From contig JACCLO010000013.1 in assembly GCA_029448655.1 (NCBI GenBank), positions 682,001 to 746,000 of the forward strand: a stretch of DNA of 64,000 bases, written 5' to 3'. How positions within the stretch are numbered: the first letter of the stretch is position 1; the number at the start of each line of letters is the position of its first letter. Positions 35,345 to 47,732 of this stretch are shown here, one piece after another. The notes under the pieces were generated by a model. That model had not been told where the DNA came from, did no database searches, and worked only from the letters and a program-made list of their open reading frames with translations. The stretch comes from Wolfiporia cocos. Taxonomy: Eukaryota; Basidiomycota; Agaricomycetes; Polyporales; Phaeolaceae. The translations under genes and the position numbers were made by a program.

Positions 35345-37585
35345 TTTGAAAGGATTATAACGCCCGAAATTTACGAAAGCGGAACGTCGGTGCAATATTG
35401 CTTTGCCTAATTCGCACGCTTTTGATCAGGCGCTATCTTGATCATAGATAGATCTAGTCGCGATGTAGAGCAATGTCGGCTAGCATCACATCATGTGTGC
35501 ACTGCTTTCAACAAAAATGTAAGGGGGATTTACCCATATTACATAGAGATTATTGAGAACTTAGCCATTCTGTGTCAATTCTTCTACGGTGATTTCCTCT
35601 ACGGTGATTTCCGCGAAGTAACTCCCTACCCTTCGACAATTAGAGGAGACAAGGTTTCGTACTGCGAACGGCTGGTATGTAAATAATCTCCTTCTCTTCA
35701 TTCATTCTTGTGCACACGTACAGCAGACGATGTACCATCCGTGCCAGGCACCGATAATGTGCGCCATGCACGATCACACTGTGCATACAGATGTTGCGAA
35801 AGCCCCTATTACAGATGTCCGCGATCAGTTGAATGTCGTACACGTGCAATACGGCCTGTCGGCGAACCGTCTCTAACCGTCTCTACCGCAGGTTCACGGT
35901 GGCGATCTTGATGCATATCTTGAGGCATACGAGCGAGACGACAATGATGCGTTGCTAGCACCCCAAACGCATTGGGCTACACGATCCAGGTAGGCTCTCA
36001 GCTGGGACTCGTTCTGCAGCACCGGCCCGAACAGCTGGATTGTAAACGGCTTTGACTTGGTGACGACAAAGAAGAGTTATGAAGAGGCTCCATGGATGTT
36101 GCGATTTATCATCAAGATTGCTGACTATGCAGGAAACAAAATTCGCATGGCTCTCAATTAGGGGCTTGATAGCATCAGGTCGAAAGCAGCATAGAGGTAA
36201 TCGGCACTGCATCCACCTATCGATAGACATGCTACTGAGTGCTCATTACCTTGAACTGTAGCGTTCTACAGGACATATAACAATGGCTGGAGACATGAGA
36301 GTCTAACTCCCAACCGTGAAGAATTACTACTTGCTACGAAGTCGTTGCACATACGATTCAGAGAGGGCAGAAGGAAGAGACTCATTGAAGGGAGCAAGGA
36401 GGCGGTACTATCACGCTGTACGCAACTTTTTCGCCTGTTCTACGCTTTCATGACTTCAAGCTCAAATCTCTTAAATGATATCCCATGCATCTCTAGTAAA
36501 GGGACTATCAACTATTTTTACAGACCACTGGAAGTGCATTGAGTACCGAAGTCCATGCAAAGCATCGCAACAGCAATGCTCGCCCCATCAGTCGCAATTG
36601 CCGATCTGCATATCTATCGAACACACGGCACCTCTTGCTGCCGGCGCGCTGGCCGGCATCACTACGCTCTGAATCGACTCATCAACGGGAATGTTTGTGG
36701 TGTGCCAGCTGACGACACGCTTTGACTGCCTCTGTATATTGACACAATGAAACTATCTTCTCGAGGACTTACATGCTCGGCATAAGGTACAGTAAGAAGG
36801 CTCACTGCAATTTCTGACGGATTTTGTCAAGGGGGAAAGTATAAGCCGAAGCCCATCGATAGCTCTGATTGATCATTTGACATTGTTCGATTTTATCCTT
36901 CATGTAGGGAAGGTTAAAACATCTGACCCGATGCACTTGTGCAAGTAGTAAGACATTCATCAAGTAAAAGATCTTCTTCTTGAATTGGATGGAGTGGAGC
37001 CACAAGCGGGACTGCACTGCCGTTGCGATCGCATGTGGGCCAGGGTGAAGTTGTGGCATCGTGCTTAGAACATTCCCACGGTACCGAGTGCGACGGTTTG
37101 CCGTATTCTTGCTGTTGCATCGGTTTCATGCACCAATTGATTCATGCCTTCCTCATTGTCTCAACTGCGGACGAACGTCGCGGTCGCGTGAGCTACTGTC
37201 GAGCCTGCATCTTGCGCGAAAAGCGCATTCGACAACCCCATGTGTGGTAGCTTCGAAGTCCACGGATTATGATGTTAGCCTCGAGAGTCAGTCGTCGCGA
37301 CCAGAAATTAATATGTACTGACTCGGCCGTTTGCGGCCGCGCTTGTCAGGTTGGGATAGACATGTGGACAGTGAACTCAACCCGGGATTCTAATTGGGCT
37401 GCGTACGCCCATAACCCTGGGCAACTTATGTTGCACAATGCCGCCACTGTGATCTGATTGCCGTGCAGTTGCAAGGCCCGGCTTGATGACAGTGTCATTT
37501 GTATAAAACAGGTGGCACGCGAAGGCCATGGCCATACCCATTCCTCGAACTCTCATCAGATCCGCGCAGCTCTAAGATATTCAGC
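35345..37585. other. gene-poor interval with an aminopeptidase relic
   Basis: Apart from the relic at about 35955-36306, no gene was recognised. Short open frames on both strands lack domains. The last part before 37586 is the presumed promoter of the M1 aminopeptidase gene. Confidence 0.45.
35955..36306 (+). pseudogene. relic of the 3' end of an M1 aminopeptidase gene
   Basis: The DNA aligns with the last exons and introns of the intact gene downstream (41234-41645). ACGGCTTTGACTTGGTGACG at 36044 corresponds to the exon starting 41339. GAAACAAAATTCGCATGGCT at about 36132 corresponds to the exon starting 41455, and CGTTCTACAGGACATA at 36261 to the final exon starting 41586. The intron between the last two is kept, so the copy arose at DNA level. 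Stops (for example TAG soon after RMALN) and indels disable it. It lies about 1.3 kb upstream of the intact gene, in the same orientation. Confidence 0.85.
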
Positions 37586-40500
37586 ATGTCGACTATCGCC
37601 ACGCTCCCGAGCTATCGGCTGCCGACCGATGTCCAGCCAACGCACTACGATCTCACCGTGCGCACTGATCTGGAGAACGCCAAGTTTGATGGGATCGTTA
37701 AGATCGAGTGCGTGTACACCGCGAACCATGTGCTTCATCCACGCTGATCGTCGTGCTGATTGGTTGATAGTCTGGGTATCAAGAAGGAAACATCAACGAT
37801 CGTATTTAACACAAAGAATTTGAAGTTAAGCGAGATCGCGCTCTATTCAGCTGCTTTCAGTGCGGAGCTGCTGCCCTCCTCTCTGTCTTTCGATGACAGC
37901 GAAGAGCGCGGCATCCTCACGTTCTCCAATGCCCTTCCCGAGGGGTCGAATGCGCAACTCAAGATAGCTTTCGAGGGCGAACTGACCGGCTCAATGACGG
38001 GATATTATCGATCTCTCGGCGGGAAGGACCGCAAGGAGGTCTATAGTCTGACGCAGTTCGAGGTAGTCTACAAGCTAGATATATGTGCATTGTACGCTAA
38101 CAGAGAGTCCAGCCAACATCTGCACATTATGCGTTCCCATGCTGGGACGAACCCCTCTTGAAGGCGACGTTCACTGTGACGCTGATCTCGCGCGCCGACA
38201 CCGTGAACCTGAGCAACATGTCTGTTGCTTCCGAGAAAGTATACGAGACGATATCTGAGACAGAAGAGTCCTGGCTCACTGCAAAGCTGTCATCATTGAC
38301 GACAAACGAAGCTGCTGCCTCGGGGAAGTGGAAGATTACCCGTTTCCACACCAGCCCGCCCGTATGTGGTTTATGACTCCTGCTGACCGCTTACTGACCG
38401 GCGCTTGCTTAGATGTCAACGTACCTCGTTGCTTATGCAAATGGACGTTTCGAGTACCTGGAGAGCTCCTACAAGAGTCCGCTGAGCGGCAAAGTACGCC
38501 CGCTGCGTATATATGGTACCATTCTCCGCATTCTGTGATGTGGACCCTTGCTGATCTCTCCTAGCTACGGCCGACCTGATCGATAAGGCGGAATTTGCAT
38601 TAGATGTGAAGCGCCAGGTTCTTCCAGTGTACGAGCAGGTATTCGATATCGAGTTTCCACTTCCGAAGCTTGATACCCTTGTTGCGAGCGACTTTGATGC
38701 CGGTCAGTCATTCTACATTCTTTTGTCCGAATAGCGACTGATAGTGAGGTCTCAGGTGCGATGGAAAACTGGGTGGGCTGTCTACCTCAAAGAACATGCG
38801 GATTACTGACAGTACCTCGCTGCGCAGGGACTTATCACCGGTCGTACTGCACGACTCTTGATTGACCCGAAGAACTTCGATTTAGAGATCAAGAAGCGGA
38901 ACGCCACGACGATGTGTCATGAAGTAGCACATATGTGGTGCGTTCCAGTAGTGGTCTAACTGGCATTAGTTTCTGATGTAGAGATCAGGTTTGGTGATAT
39001 CACAACCATGGAATGGTGGGACAATCTGTATCTCAATGAAGGTAGGGGTGTCTTGTCTGAGTGGCGATCTGAACGGGTTTGACTCTGGGGATGTAGGATT
39101 TGCAACATTGGTGGGTCAACTATGCGGGAGCTCTCATGCTATGACTCACTCTATTGAACGAAGATGGGCAAGGTCACCATATTGGGTACGTGAAAATTCA
39201 GCATTCAGAACCTAAGCATAATCTGATTGTTCTTCGCAGAGAAGTGAGTGTCCCGGGAGCTATTCAAGCATTCAAGCTGATGCTAGTTCAGGGTCTTCCC
39301 TGATTGGAAACTTAATGCTCATTTCCTCTCGGTCTCATTCTTCATGGCACTTGGCCTAGACGCCAAGCATTCGTCCCATCCGGTGGAGGTCGAATGTCCG
39401 AACGCTAACATGATCAACGAGGTCCGTACGACGCTTCAGTGGTTTAGCAGGTGCTCATGATGTGAGCAGATCTTCGACTCGCTCTCTTATCATAAGGCAG
39501 CATCAGGTAAGTGACGTCAATAAGTTTAAACATAGATATACGAGGCCCTAACATGTGAGGAACAGTGTTGCGCATGCTATCCAGCTACGTCGGGGAGGAA
39601 CGATTCCTCAAGGGCGTGTCGCTCTACCTCAAGGCTCATCTGTATGCGAATAGCGTCACAAAGGATCTCTGGGATGGTATTCAACAGGCAACAGGTACCA
39701 AGCAATCCTCTGAGAGATGTCCCTGTTCGCTCACAACTTCCTCCGATTAGGTCTTGATATCCCCAAAATGATGGATAACTGGATCAAGAAGGTATGCAGC
39801 ACACAGATGGTGAAGTGATGAGCCATCGTTGATAGCAAAGCCTGCTAGATCGGGTACCCCGTCATCACGGTCACCGAGACCAAAGACGGTATCAAAGTCC
39901 GCCAAGACCGCTTCCTAGAGACTGGTCCCGCGGAGGACAAAGACAATGAGACCATTTGGTATGTTCAGAGTTCAGCATGATCGTCTCTAGTCTAATCAAG
40001 ATATAGGACCATTCCCCTCGGCTTACTCACGGTCTCTGACAGCGGAGAAACCATAGTAGATCGTGCCCTCATCCTGGACGAGCGCGAAAAGACGATTTCG
40101 CTCGACCATTCCAAGCCGTTCAAGCTCAATGCTGGGACTGTCAGCTTCTGTCAGTGTCTCAGCAAAGATATGCCGTGCCCACTTACATCTTGGCTACAGG
40201 TCGAGTTCTGTACTCACCGGAGAGGCTTATCGCCATTGGGCAGGAGGCATCAAAGATACCCTCTCCTCTTTCAATGGAAGACCGTATGGGCTTGGTCGAC
40301 GACGCCCTGGCACTTGGAAAGGCTGGCTTTGCGACAGTCAGTAGTGCACTGTCGCTGATTGACGTCCTTCGCAATGAGGAAGAATGTACGTCCCCCTTAC
40401 CGTACTTGTGACTGAACGGACTGCTTATGCATGAGGCTCAGTCGTCGTCTGGGATAGCATTGCGACTAGCCTAGCCACCATCCGCTCGGTATGGTGGGAG

Positions 40501-41645
40501 CATGACAAAATCGTGGACCTGATAATGGAATTTGAACGAGTACATATTTCCTCGCTCCTTGTCCGGAGTAGAACTAATAGATGATGTCTTGTAGGGACTG
40601 TTCGGACCTATCGTGAAACGTCTCGGATATGACTCCGTCGAGGGCGAATCTCCGGATGCGCGCTCTCTGCGCACATTGGCTGTAAAACATGCTGCACTTG
40701 CTCAGCAACCGGAGTGAGTAGCTGACCAGCGTGATCTATCTTAATGGTCTATTGACGTTCGTGCTAGCGTTGTGCGAGAGTTGACTGCTCGTTTCGCCCA
40801 TTACATGGAGACGGGAGACGATTCGCGCATTCCTGCAGATTTTGAAAACGCGATCTACAAGAGTGTGCGTTAGTCTGCATTCGCTTACCTTGGACCTCGA
40901 GCTTATCTGTATCATCAAAAAGGCTGTGTCGAACGGCGGTCGAGCAGAATGGGAGGCTGTCAAGAAGATCGCTCAGCAGCCAAAGACCCCTCAGTCCGGA
41001 CTGCAGGCGCTGGCATCCCTGGGGTGGACTAAGGACCCTGAGCTTTCAAAGGCGACATTCGAGTTCCTATTGGCAGATGTCCGTGACCAGGACACCATGT
41101 ACGTGCTCATGGGTCTTTCGGGAAACCGCCATAGTCGCAGGTTTACGGCAGAGACTTTCAAAGAGCACTATGATGCGGTGGGTGCTTTAAGGCACTTCGA
41201 TTCTCTATTCTTGTATTGAGGGGCTCTCTCTAGCTTGCCAAACGCATGGAGGGCACCTTTAGCATGCGCTTTATAGTTCTGGTGAGCCCCCAGCTGGTGC
41301 TCACCATATAGCAATGTCCTGAAGTGCAGAATTCTTAGACGGCTTTCGACTCCTTGACGACAGAGAAGGATTATGAAGAGACGGACGAGTTCTTCAAGGT
41401 AGTCTACGGACGATATGATGCATCATTGATGTTAACCTGTCCTCACTTGCGCAGAACAAAGATACCTCAAAGTTCCGCATGGCTCTGAGTCAGGTGCTTG
41501 AAAGCATAGAGTCGAAAGCAGCCTGGATCAAGGTGGTTCATCCATTGATTGACTTACCAACGAATGTTCACTCGATGGATTGCAGCGTTCTACAGAGGAC
41601 ATACAACAATGGCTGGAGACGCGCAAGTTCGACTCTAATTTCTGA
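37586..41645 (+). CDS. M1-family metallo-aminopeptidase (Ape2/Aap1 type)
   Basis: Twenty-six exons sum to exactly 2715 nt, a 904-residue protein, normal for the family. First exons: 37586-37707, 37771-38062, 38113-38361, 38413-38515, 38565-38702, 38756-38772, 38828-38937, 38989-39041, 39097-39110, 39164-39185, 39240-39243, 39292-39421; last exon 41586-41645. The exopeptidase motif GAMENW (302-307) is encoded on a 17-nt exon. The zinc site HEVAH (338-342) is followed 18 residues later by the Glu of NEGFA. The pieces FATL, MGKVTIL and EKVFPDWKLN span exons of 14, 22 and 4 nt. N-terminal LPTDVQPTHYDL and the C-terminal ERAP1-like helical part (VVRELTARFAHYMETG onward) are complete. It removes N-terminal residues from peptides, probably in the cytosol; no signal peptide is seen. 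Confidence 0.95.
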
Positions 41646-41927
41646 TTTTGGTCCAGACATAGCTTAAGGAAAGAGAGGTCAGAAGCCCTGTGTATATAGC
41701 AGGATGTAAGACATGTACCATTATACGTTCTGGAAACGCATACGCTGCAGTTAAGTCAAGGCAACCATCGCGGCACGGCGGGCCGCCAAACGCAAACGAT
41801 CGTCACAATCATATCATATCGAACGTACGGGCGTCTTGTTCTGCTGGATAAGTAGCTCGATTGCTGCAATCGCTTTCCAAACGTGCAATCGCTTTCCATC
41901 AAGCCTACCGGCCAGATAGACGGAACA

Positions 41928-42985
41928 ATGTCCGGTCGGAAGCGTATAGCTCTCCTCCTCTGCGATACCCCTATTCCAGATGTGGTTTCTACGGATGGCG
42001 ACTATACCGCTATCTTTAACACACTCCTCCGCAATTCGCTTCCGAAGGGTGCAGACGTCGATTTCACGGTGGATCCATACGACGTGCGCAACAAGCTGGA
42101 GTATCCCGCATCGATAGACGATTACGATGCGCTCATGCTGACTGGATCTGGTCGGTTTGTCTGGCACGGCTTGTCTGCCAGTCCGAGCTCATTTAGCCTT
42201 CGGCCTCTGGCCTTCCGACCTTGACCATTCATATACGCAGCGGCGTCGGCGTACGAGAATCTCGAGTGGATTAACCGCTTGGTGGAGTATGTGCGTGAGG
42301 TTGCGCTGACCAAGCCTCAGGTCAAGATATTTGGTGAGTTCTGGTCTTGGGCCAATCTCTAGACGAAGTGACTCGTTCGTCACGCACCGGTCAGGCATTT
42401 GCTTTGGCCATCAAATCGTTGCACGGGCTCTTGGTGGCGAATGCGTACCGAACGGTAGAAACTGGGAAGTCGGTGTGACTGAAGTTTCCCTGACCCCTTT
42501 GGGGCAGCAGCTGCTTGGTGTGCCTGCTATCGTAAGTTTCGTAAAGTGGTCTCATCCTCTTGTTGGATATCATCCTACGGCGAAGTGTTGCAAACAACAT
42601 AATGTTAACGACTCGACAGAACATTCAACAAATGCATCGCGACCACGTCCCCGCCACCCCGCCCTCCTTCCACCTGCTTGGATCCACAATAGTCGCACCC
42701 AACCAGGGGATGGTCCGGTTTCGCGACGCCGCCTCCGAGGGACCCGAGTCCTCGGCCTCCTCGAGCACATCCGCAAAGCGTGCACAAGACGTGCACATCT
42801 TTACGGTCCAGGGCCATCCGGAGTTCACCATGCGCATCGTCGACAAGATCGTGCACGCTCGCGAGAGCACGGGCGTGCTGACAGCACAGATCGCGGAGGA
42901 CGCGCGGAGGCGCGCTAACTGGCGGAATGACGGCGTGGATGTGGTCGGCAAGTTTTTGTGGGAGGCGTTGGGCGTCGTTGCTTGA
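41928..42985 (+). CDS. class I glutamine amidotransferase-like protein
   Basis: Four exons (41928-42150, 42241-42333, 42395-42531, 42620-42985) give 272 residues. The N terminus KRIALLLCDTPIPDV and DYDALMLTGS give the beta strands before the nucleophile elbow GICFGHQIVARALGG, with catalytic Cys near residue 108. QQMHRDHV and the VQGHPEF motif near residue 216 supply the catalytic His and Glu. It is a stand-alone GATase1 domain, like fungal proteins related to GMP synthase glutaminase or gamma-glutamyl peptidases; there is no synthetase domain. The insert SEGPESSASSSTSAKRAQD lies in a surface loop. It follows the aminopeptidase by 283 bp on the same strand. Both could act on peptides, but that link is speculation. 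Confidence 0.9.
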
Positions 42986-43294
42986 CATACAGTTCAGTCC
43001 TAATATGTAGGGCGTCGTGCAAGTGATGTCAAAGCGAAGTGGGATATATATAGAAAGTATTGGGGGCTAGTGTCTCAAGCCATGTCTAAGTCTAACAAGC
43101 TCCCGTCGATTGTGAGAACGATAGAGAGTGCTGCTTGTATTATGCAAAGGAAAGACCGTCTTCCTCGAGAGCCGATTCGAAAGCTTATGGCCGCATATAT
43201 ACAGAGCCTAGCTACTACAGAGCTGTCAGACAAGAGAAAGGGCGGTTGAACCTTAGTTTAGCTGCATGAGTCTAATTAAGCCCGACTGTGCTTG

Positions 43295-43408
43295 CCTAAA
43301 TATCAACTCATTGGCCAATCTGACCGTGCCCTCCTAAATATCAACTCATTGGCCAATCTGACCGTGCCCTCCTAAATATCAACTCATTGGCCAATCTGAC
43401 CGTGCCCT
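43295..43408. repeat. tandem repeat, 38 bp x 3
   Basis: Three head-to-tail copies of a unit that starts CCTAAATATCAACTCATTGG. Starts are at about 43296, 43334 and 43372, exactly 38 bp apart, and the copies are nearly identical. The array stops where ...CCC is followed by TTCACTG. It lies in non-coding DNA. Confidence 0.95.
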
Positions 43409-44407
43409 TCACTGACGATTCAGCGCTATTGGACTCTCTCGCATATGGGGCAGCATGAATTGCCTGTATCCAGCTCGTACAACTACAATGTGTTGCATCT
43501 TCAGAGGTATACCGATTACTGATTACAAGTCATTCAGGTAGTAGTGACTTGCTCTACGACGCGACGCGTGTCACGCCATCACGTGGTCGCGTCGAAGACG
43601 CGGTCACAGGTCATTTCGGATTCCCATCGCGATTTATCTCCTACATTCACCACATCAACGTCCATGGTTATCTATACCTTCAGAGCATTCGACTTCAACT
43701 GCTCAACCACCGAAATCCCAACCGAAGGCTTCGCGTTTCCCAAATCCACGAAGCTGCTTCTACCTCATCTGCAACTGACGCCCCGAGATGTTCCGTCACC
43801 GAGGGCACATATATACGCGTACTTACCCGCATATATGCACCTGAAGAGATGAATGCACATGTTCGTGGGCTCTCCTTGGGCAGCGAATATTAGTCCTTGA
43901 TCACCCAGCATTGGCGACGCATCACGGCGCGGGCGAAATTTCCAGGCACCTCTGATTCCTCTCCGACCACTCACTCTTGTAGCCAGCATCGTCACCATTA
44001 TCATAATCTGTCGTGCCATACTCTCGGCGGTGAGCCTGGACGCAAGGCTTGGCGGATACGGCGGAACGACTCAGAGGTGGGTCCGTGATGTACAGTATTG
44101 CCAACGTCTGGACTTATCTAGGAGAAACGTTTACTTATCGGTGGGATCGTTCAGTCTCGTTCGATCAACCTGAGGACGCAGCGGGGTCATCAAAGACTCA
44201 GTTGGCTACCCGCTCGCCCCCGACCTCCGACGTTGGGGTTCTGTATCCGCCCCCGCACTTCGGTTATGTAGTCGAAGTCGAAGCCTATTCATTTCGCAAA
44301 TGCGGAGCTTCTACACGCCCCAGCAGCACTGCATTCTCACGCTCTAGACAGCTGCACCAATCGAGGAGCGCTGGGTGCGCCCGCCCTGGCTGCCAGTGCC
44401 GTCACCC

Positions 44408-44430
44408 CTTATCGCCCCCTTCGCGATAAG
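44408..44430. promoter_or_regulatory. inverted GATA-factor site pair upstream of the urea transporter
   Basis: CTTATCGC (44408-44415) and its exact reverse complement GCGATAAG (44423-44430) flank a 7-bp spacer about 207 bp before the start codon at 44637. Two more CTTATC sites lie at 44113-44118 and 44134-44139. GATAAG is the core bound by fungal nitrogen regulators (AreA/Nit2), which are known to control urea transporters. A TATAAG at 44505-44510 could be the TATA box. Binding itself is inferred. Confidence 0.55.
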
Positions 44431-44636
44431 TGGTAGCGATAGCCGCCTCCATGGAACGCCGCTGTCCGCGCCAACGAGGAACCTAGTCTGACTCCTGCGC
44501 GGCGTATAAGAACGCTGGAGGCTTCTGTGCTTCTTGTTCTGTTGTGACTTCTCTGAAAGGCTCTCATTCGCAGTTTGTCAGCTCCCGACAAGCAGGGAGG
44601 AGACGTCACTCCAGCCAGACGCTTTCACGTGCAGAT

Positions 44637-47600
44637 ATGTCTTCCAGTGGACCAGTCCTGCCCCAGGGCGCGGGATATGGCGTCGGTGAGTCCTGCGTCC
44701 GATCGTGGTCGCGTGCCGCAACTTATGGGTATGATGTGAACTTTGCAACGACGCTGTAACAGTCATTGGTGGGTGCCAGATACAGCTTGTTGGACACTGT
44801 TGATCGAACCGCCCAATCTACAGGGATCGGCCTGTTCTTCAGCGCGTTCATGCTTTTGATTACTGCAGTGCAGGCGCGCTACACCGGCTTCTCGCCTAAG
44901 AACTCCGAGGAGTTCAACAGCGCGTCTCGCAGCGTCAAGCCCGGTCTTATCGCCTCGGGCATTGTCTCTGCATGGACGTGGGCCGCCACCCTGGTGCGTA
45001 GCAATAGCACTTCTGTCCAGTCTCCACGTCACAGAACCGACAATGTATACTAGCTCCAATCCAGTGCGGTCGCATATGAGTACGGGATCTCGGGCCCTTG
45101 GTGGTATGGCGCAGGAGCGACTGTGCAGATTCTCCTCTTTGCTCAAGTGGGTATATGCATGACTCACGTGCCTTCTATACGCTCCGGAAGATGTCGCTGA
45201 CCTCATTTTAGCTCGCTGCGAAGCTGAAGCTGAACGCGCCGCATGCGCACACTTGGCTGGAGATCGTCGCTGCACGCTGGGGGCGCACGGCGCACCTTGT
45301 CTTCATGTTCTTCGGGTGCGTATGCAATCTTCTTCAGATTTTATGATCGCCGAATCGGCCACGCCGTGCATTCTCCCTTGCAGTCTGGCGACGAACATTA
45401 TTGTGTCTTCAATGCTTATTCTTGGAGGATCCGCCACCGTCAATGCTTTGACAGGAATGAACACGCTTGCCGTGAGTATGGCATTCGATCCCTGCTCATA
45501 AATTAGACATATCTACCCTCCTTCATCATATATCATATTTCAACAGGCGTGTTTCTTGATTCCTGTCGGAGTGGCAATCTACGTCGTCGTGGGTGGTATG
45601 CGTGCCACGCTCCTCTGCGACTAGTGAGTACACCTTACGTCCTCCTTAGCATTGTAACGTTGCTTAGGCTCTCGTTCCAGCACGCACACCTCAGTGCTGT
45701 TCGCAATCATCTTTGTGTTCATCTTCACCGCGTATGCGACGAGCTCGGAAATCGGCAGCGTGCGGCAGATGCACGCGCTCCTCACGAAAGCAGCTGCGGA
45801 GGCACCCGTGTCTGGCAATGCGCATGGATCATATCTGACTATGCGCTCGAAGAACGGGCTCATCTTCGGCGTAATCAACGTGATAGGGAACTTTGCCACA
45901 GTGTTCCAGGACCAAGCTGTGAGTATCACTATCGTCTCCCTGCAAGCGGAATCTTGTTGCATGACAAGGATGCTATACTATCCCACTCTCACCGATGGCT
46001 ATCACTTGAACGCACTTGCGCTGATACTCGTCTTGGCAGTACTGGCAACGAGCCATCGCCAGTCGCCCAGCCACTTGCGTGAAGGCATACCTACTTGGTG
46101 GTCTAGCGTGGTAAGTTATACACCTTCCCCTTACGTATGAGGTCGTGACGATGTAGCAATTCGTGTGCAGGTTCGCAATTCCATTCATGTTTTCCACGAC
46201 GCTCGGCCTGTCTGCTGTCGCATTACGCGGCAGCCCGAACATGATGACGCTCACCGCGGCGGACGTCTCTGCGGGCCTCCCTGCAAGCGCAGCCGCTGCC
46301 GCCCTTCTCGGCAAGTCTGGCGCGGCGGCATTGCTCATCGTGCTCTTCCTCGCGGTCACGTCTGCAACGAGTGCTGAGCTGATTGCTGTGTCTGCGATCT
46401 TGACCTATGATGTATACAAGGTGTGTTCGATCCGCATCAGCGGCCTGGTGGCCCGCTGACTGAGATCGCTCCGCGCGCAGAAATACATCAACCCAAAGGC
46501 GACAGAGGATCAGATTCTGCGTGTCTCGCATGCCATGGTGAATCCGCCTTCTGCATTTCGAGGATAGCCACTGACGCGAGGGGGTAGGTGGTGTTTTTCG
46601 CCATAGTCATGGGATTCCTCGGCTTAATCTTCTATTACATCGGGATCTCTATGGGTTGGCTTTACGTACGTACATTCCGCGTGTTGTCGGAGCAATGCAA
46701 CTGTGAGCTGAAAGGCGTGCATGCAGGACTTCATGGGTGTCGTTCTGGGCTCTGCCGTCGTCCCTATCGCCTTGTGCGTGACCTGGAAGCGGGCGAACAA
46801 GTGGGGCTGCATCGGCGGCGCTGTTACAGGCTTCTGCTGTGGTGTGATTGCCTGGCTCGTGACGACATCGACGCTGAACAGCAGCAGCATCAATGTAACG
46901 GTTAGTGTTGGCGGTGCTGATGGCATTGGCACGGCTGACTTCAAATGTGCTGATAGACGAGCGGAGGTAACTATGAAATGCTTTCGGGGAACCTTGCTTC
47001 GATCGGTGTGGGCGGTATCGTGGCCTGCACAACATCGCTCATTGTTCGTTGCTCTTTCCCTCTCTGACCCATTAGCTGAATGCTCAATCAATGCGGCAGT
47101 GGCCGGACGACTTCAACTTTGACATCACACGGGCAATCAACACACCCACAGCATCTAACGAGGCGGACTCCGAGAAAGCTACCGCAGATACAAACCGCCG
47201 TTCGGAAGACGGCGTCGACGAGAAGAAGCGCAGTCCAAGCGACATATCTGTGGAACCCGTCCTCTCATCGGACGCCGCTGCCGCCGAGGAGGCGCACGAG
47301 CTGGACCCTGTGGCACTGAGGAAGGCATTCCGGCTCGCCGCAAGGTCGTCTGTTGGGCTGGTCAGTTCTGCTACTTTCGGGCTCTGCCGTGTAGCTTGTT
47401 GACACCGTGTTTGCCTCCGCCCCGCAGACCCTAATCATGCTCATCATCATCCCGCTGCCGCTCTTCTTTGCACAGACTATCTATGGCGTGCGGGGGCTCT
47501 ATGCATGGGTCGTCATCGGGATGATCTGGGCCTTTTGCTCGGCCATTGCTGTAGTGCTCTATCCGCTCTTTGAGAGTCGTGCGGCACTGGGGATGATTGG

Positions 47601-47732
47601 AAGGGGTATGCTAAAGGTAAATGTTGATGCTGACCACATTTTTTCGCCCCCACTGATATGTGGCAGGATATCTTTGCCAAAGGAAGTGGCAAGTATATCC
47701 ATCCGGTACCCTCAAAGCATCAACGTGCATAG
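44637..47732 (+). CDS. DUR3: urea active transporter, DUR3 type (sodium:solute symporter family)
   Basis: Seventeen exons sum to 2058 nt, 685 residues, the usual length. First exons are 44637-44685, 44763-44768, 44824-44993, 45054-45146, 45212-45315 and 45384-45471; last is 47667-47732. The second exon is only 6 nt and is needed to join GYGV to [12 protein letters not shown]. Family landmarks are [53 protein letters not shown] and [44 protein letters not shown] and [22 protein letters not shown] follow. About 15 membrane segments are expected. A charged loop ([15 protein letters not shown] and following) lies before the last helices. It imports urea at the plasma membrane as a nitrogen source. 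GATA sites upstream fit nitrogen control. Confidence 0.94.

Larger units (their letters stand above)
42986..44636. other. intergenic upstream of the urea transporter
   Basis: Holds a 38-bp tandem repeat at 43295-43408 and four GATA-type sites near the transporter. Open frames around 43544-43900 on the plus strand and others on the minus strand have no recognised domain and are not called as genes. Confidence 0.45.
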
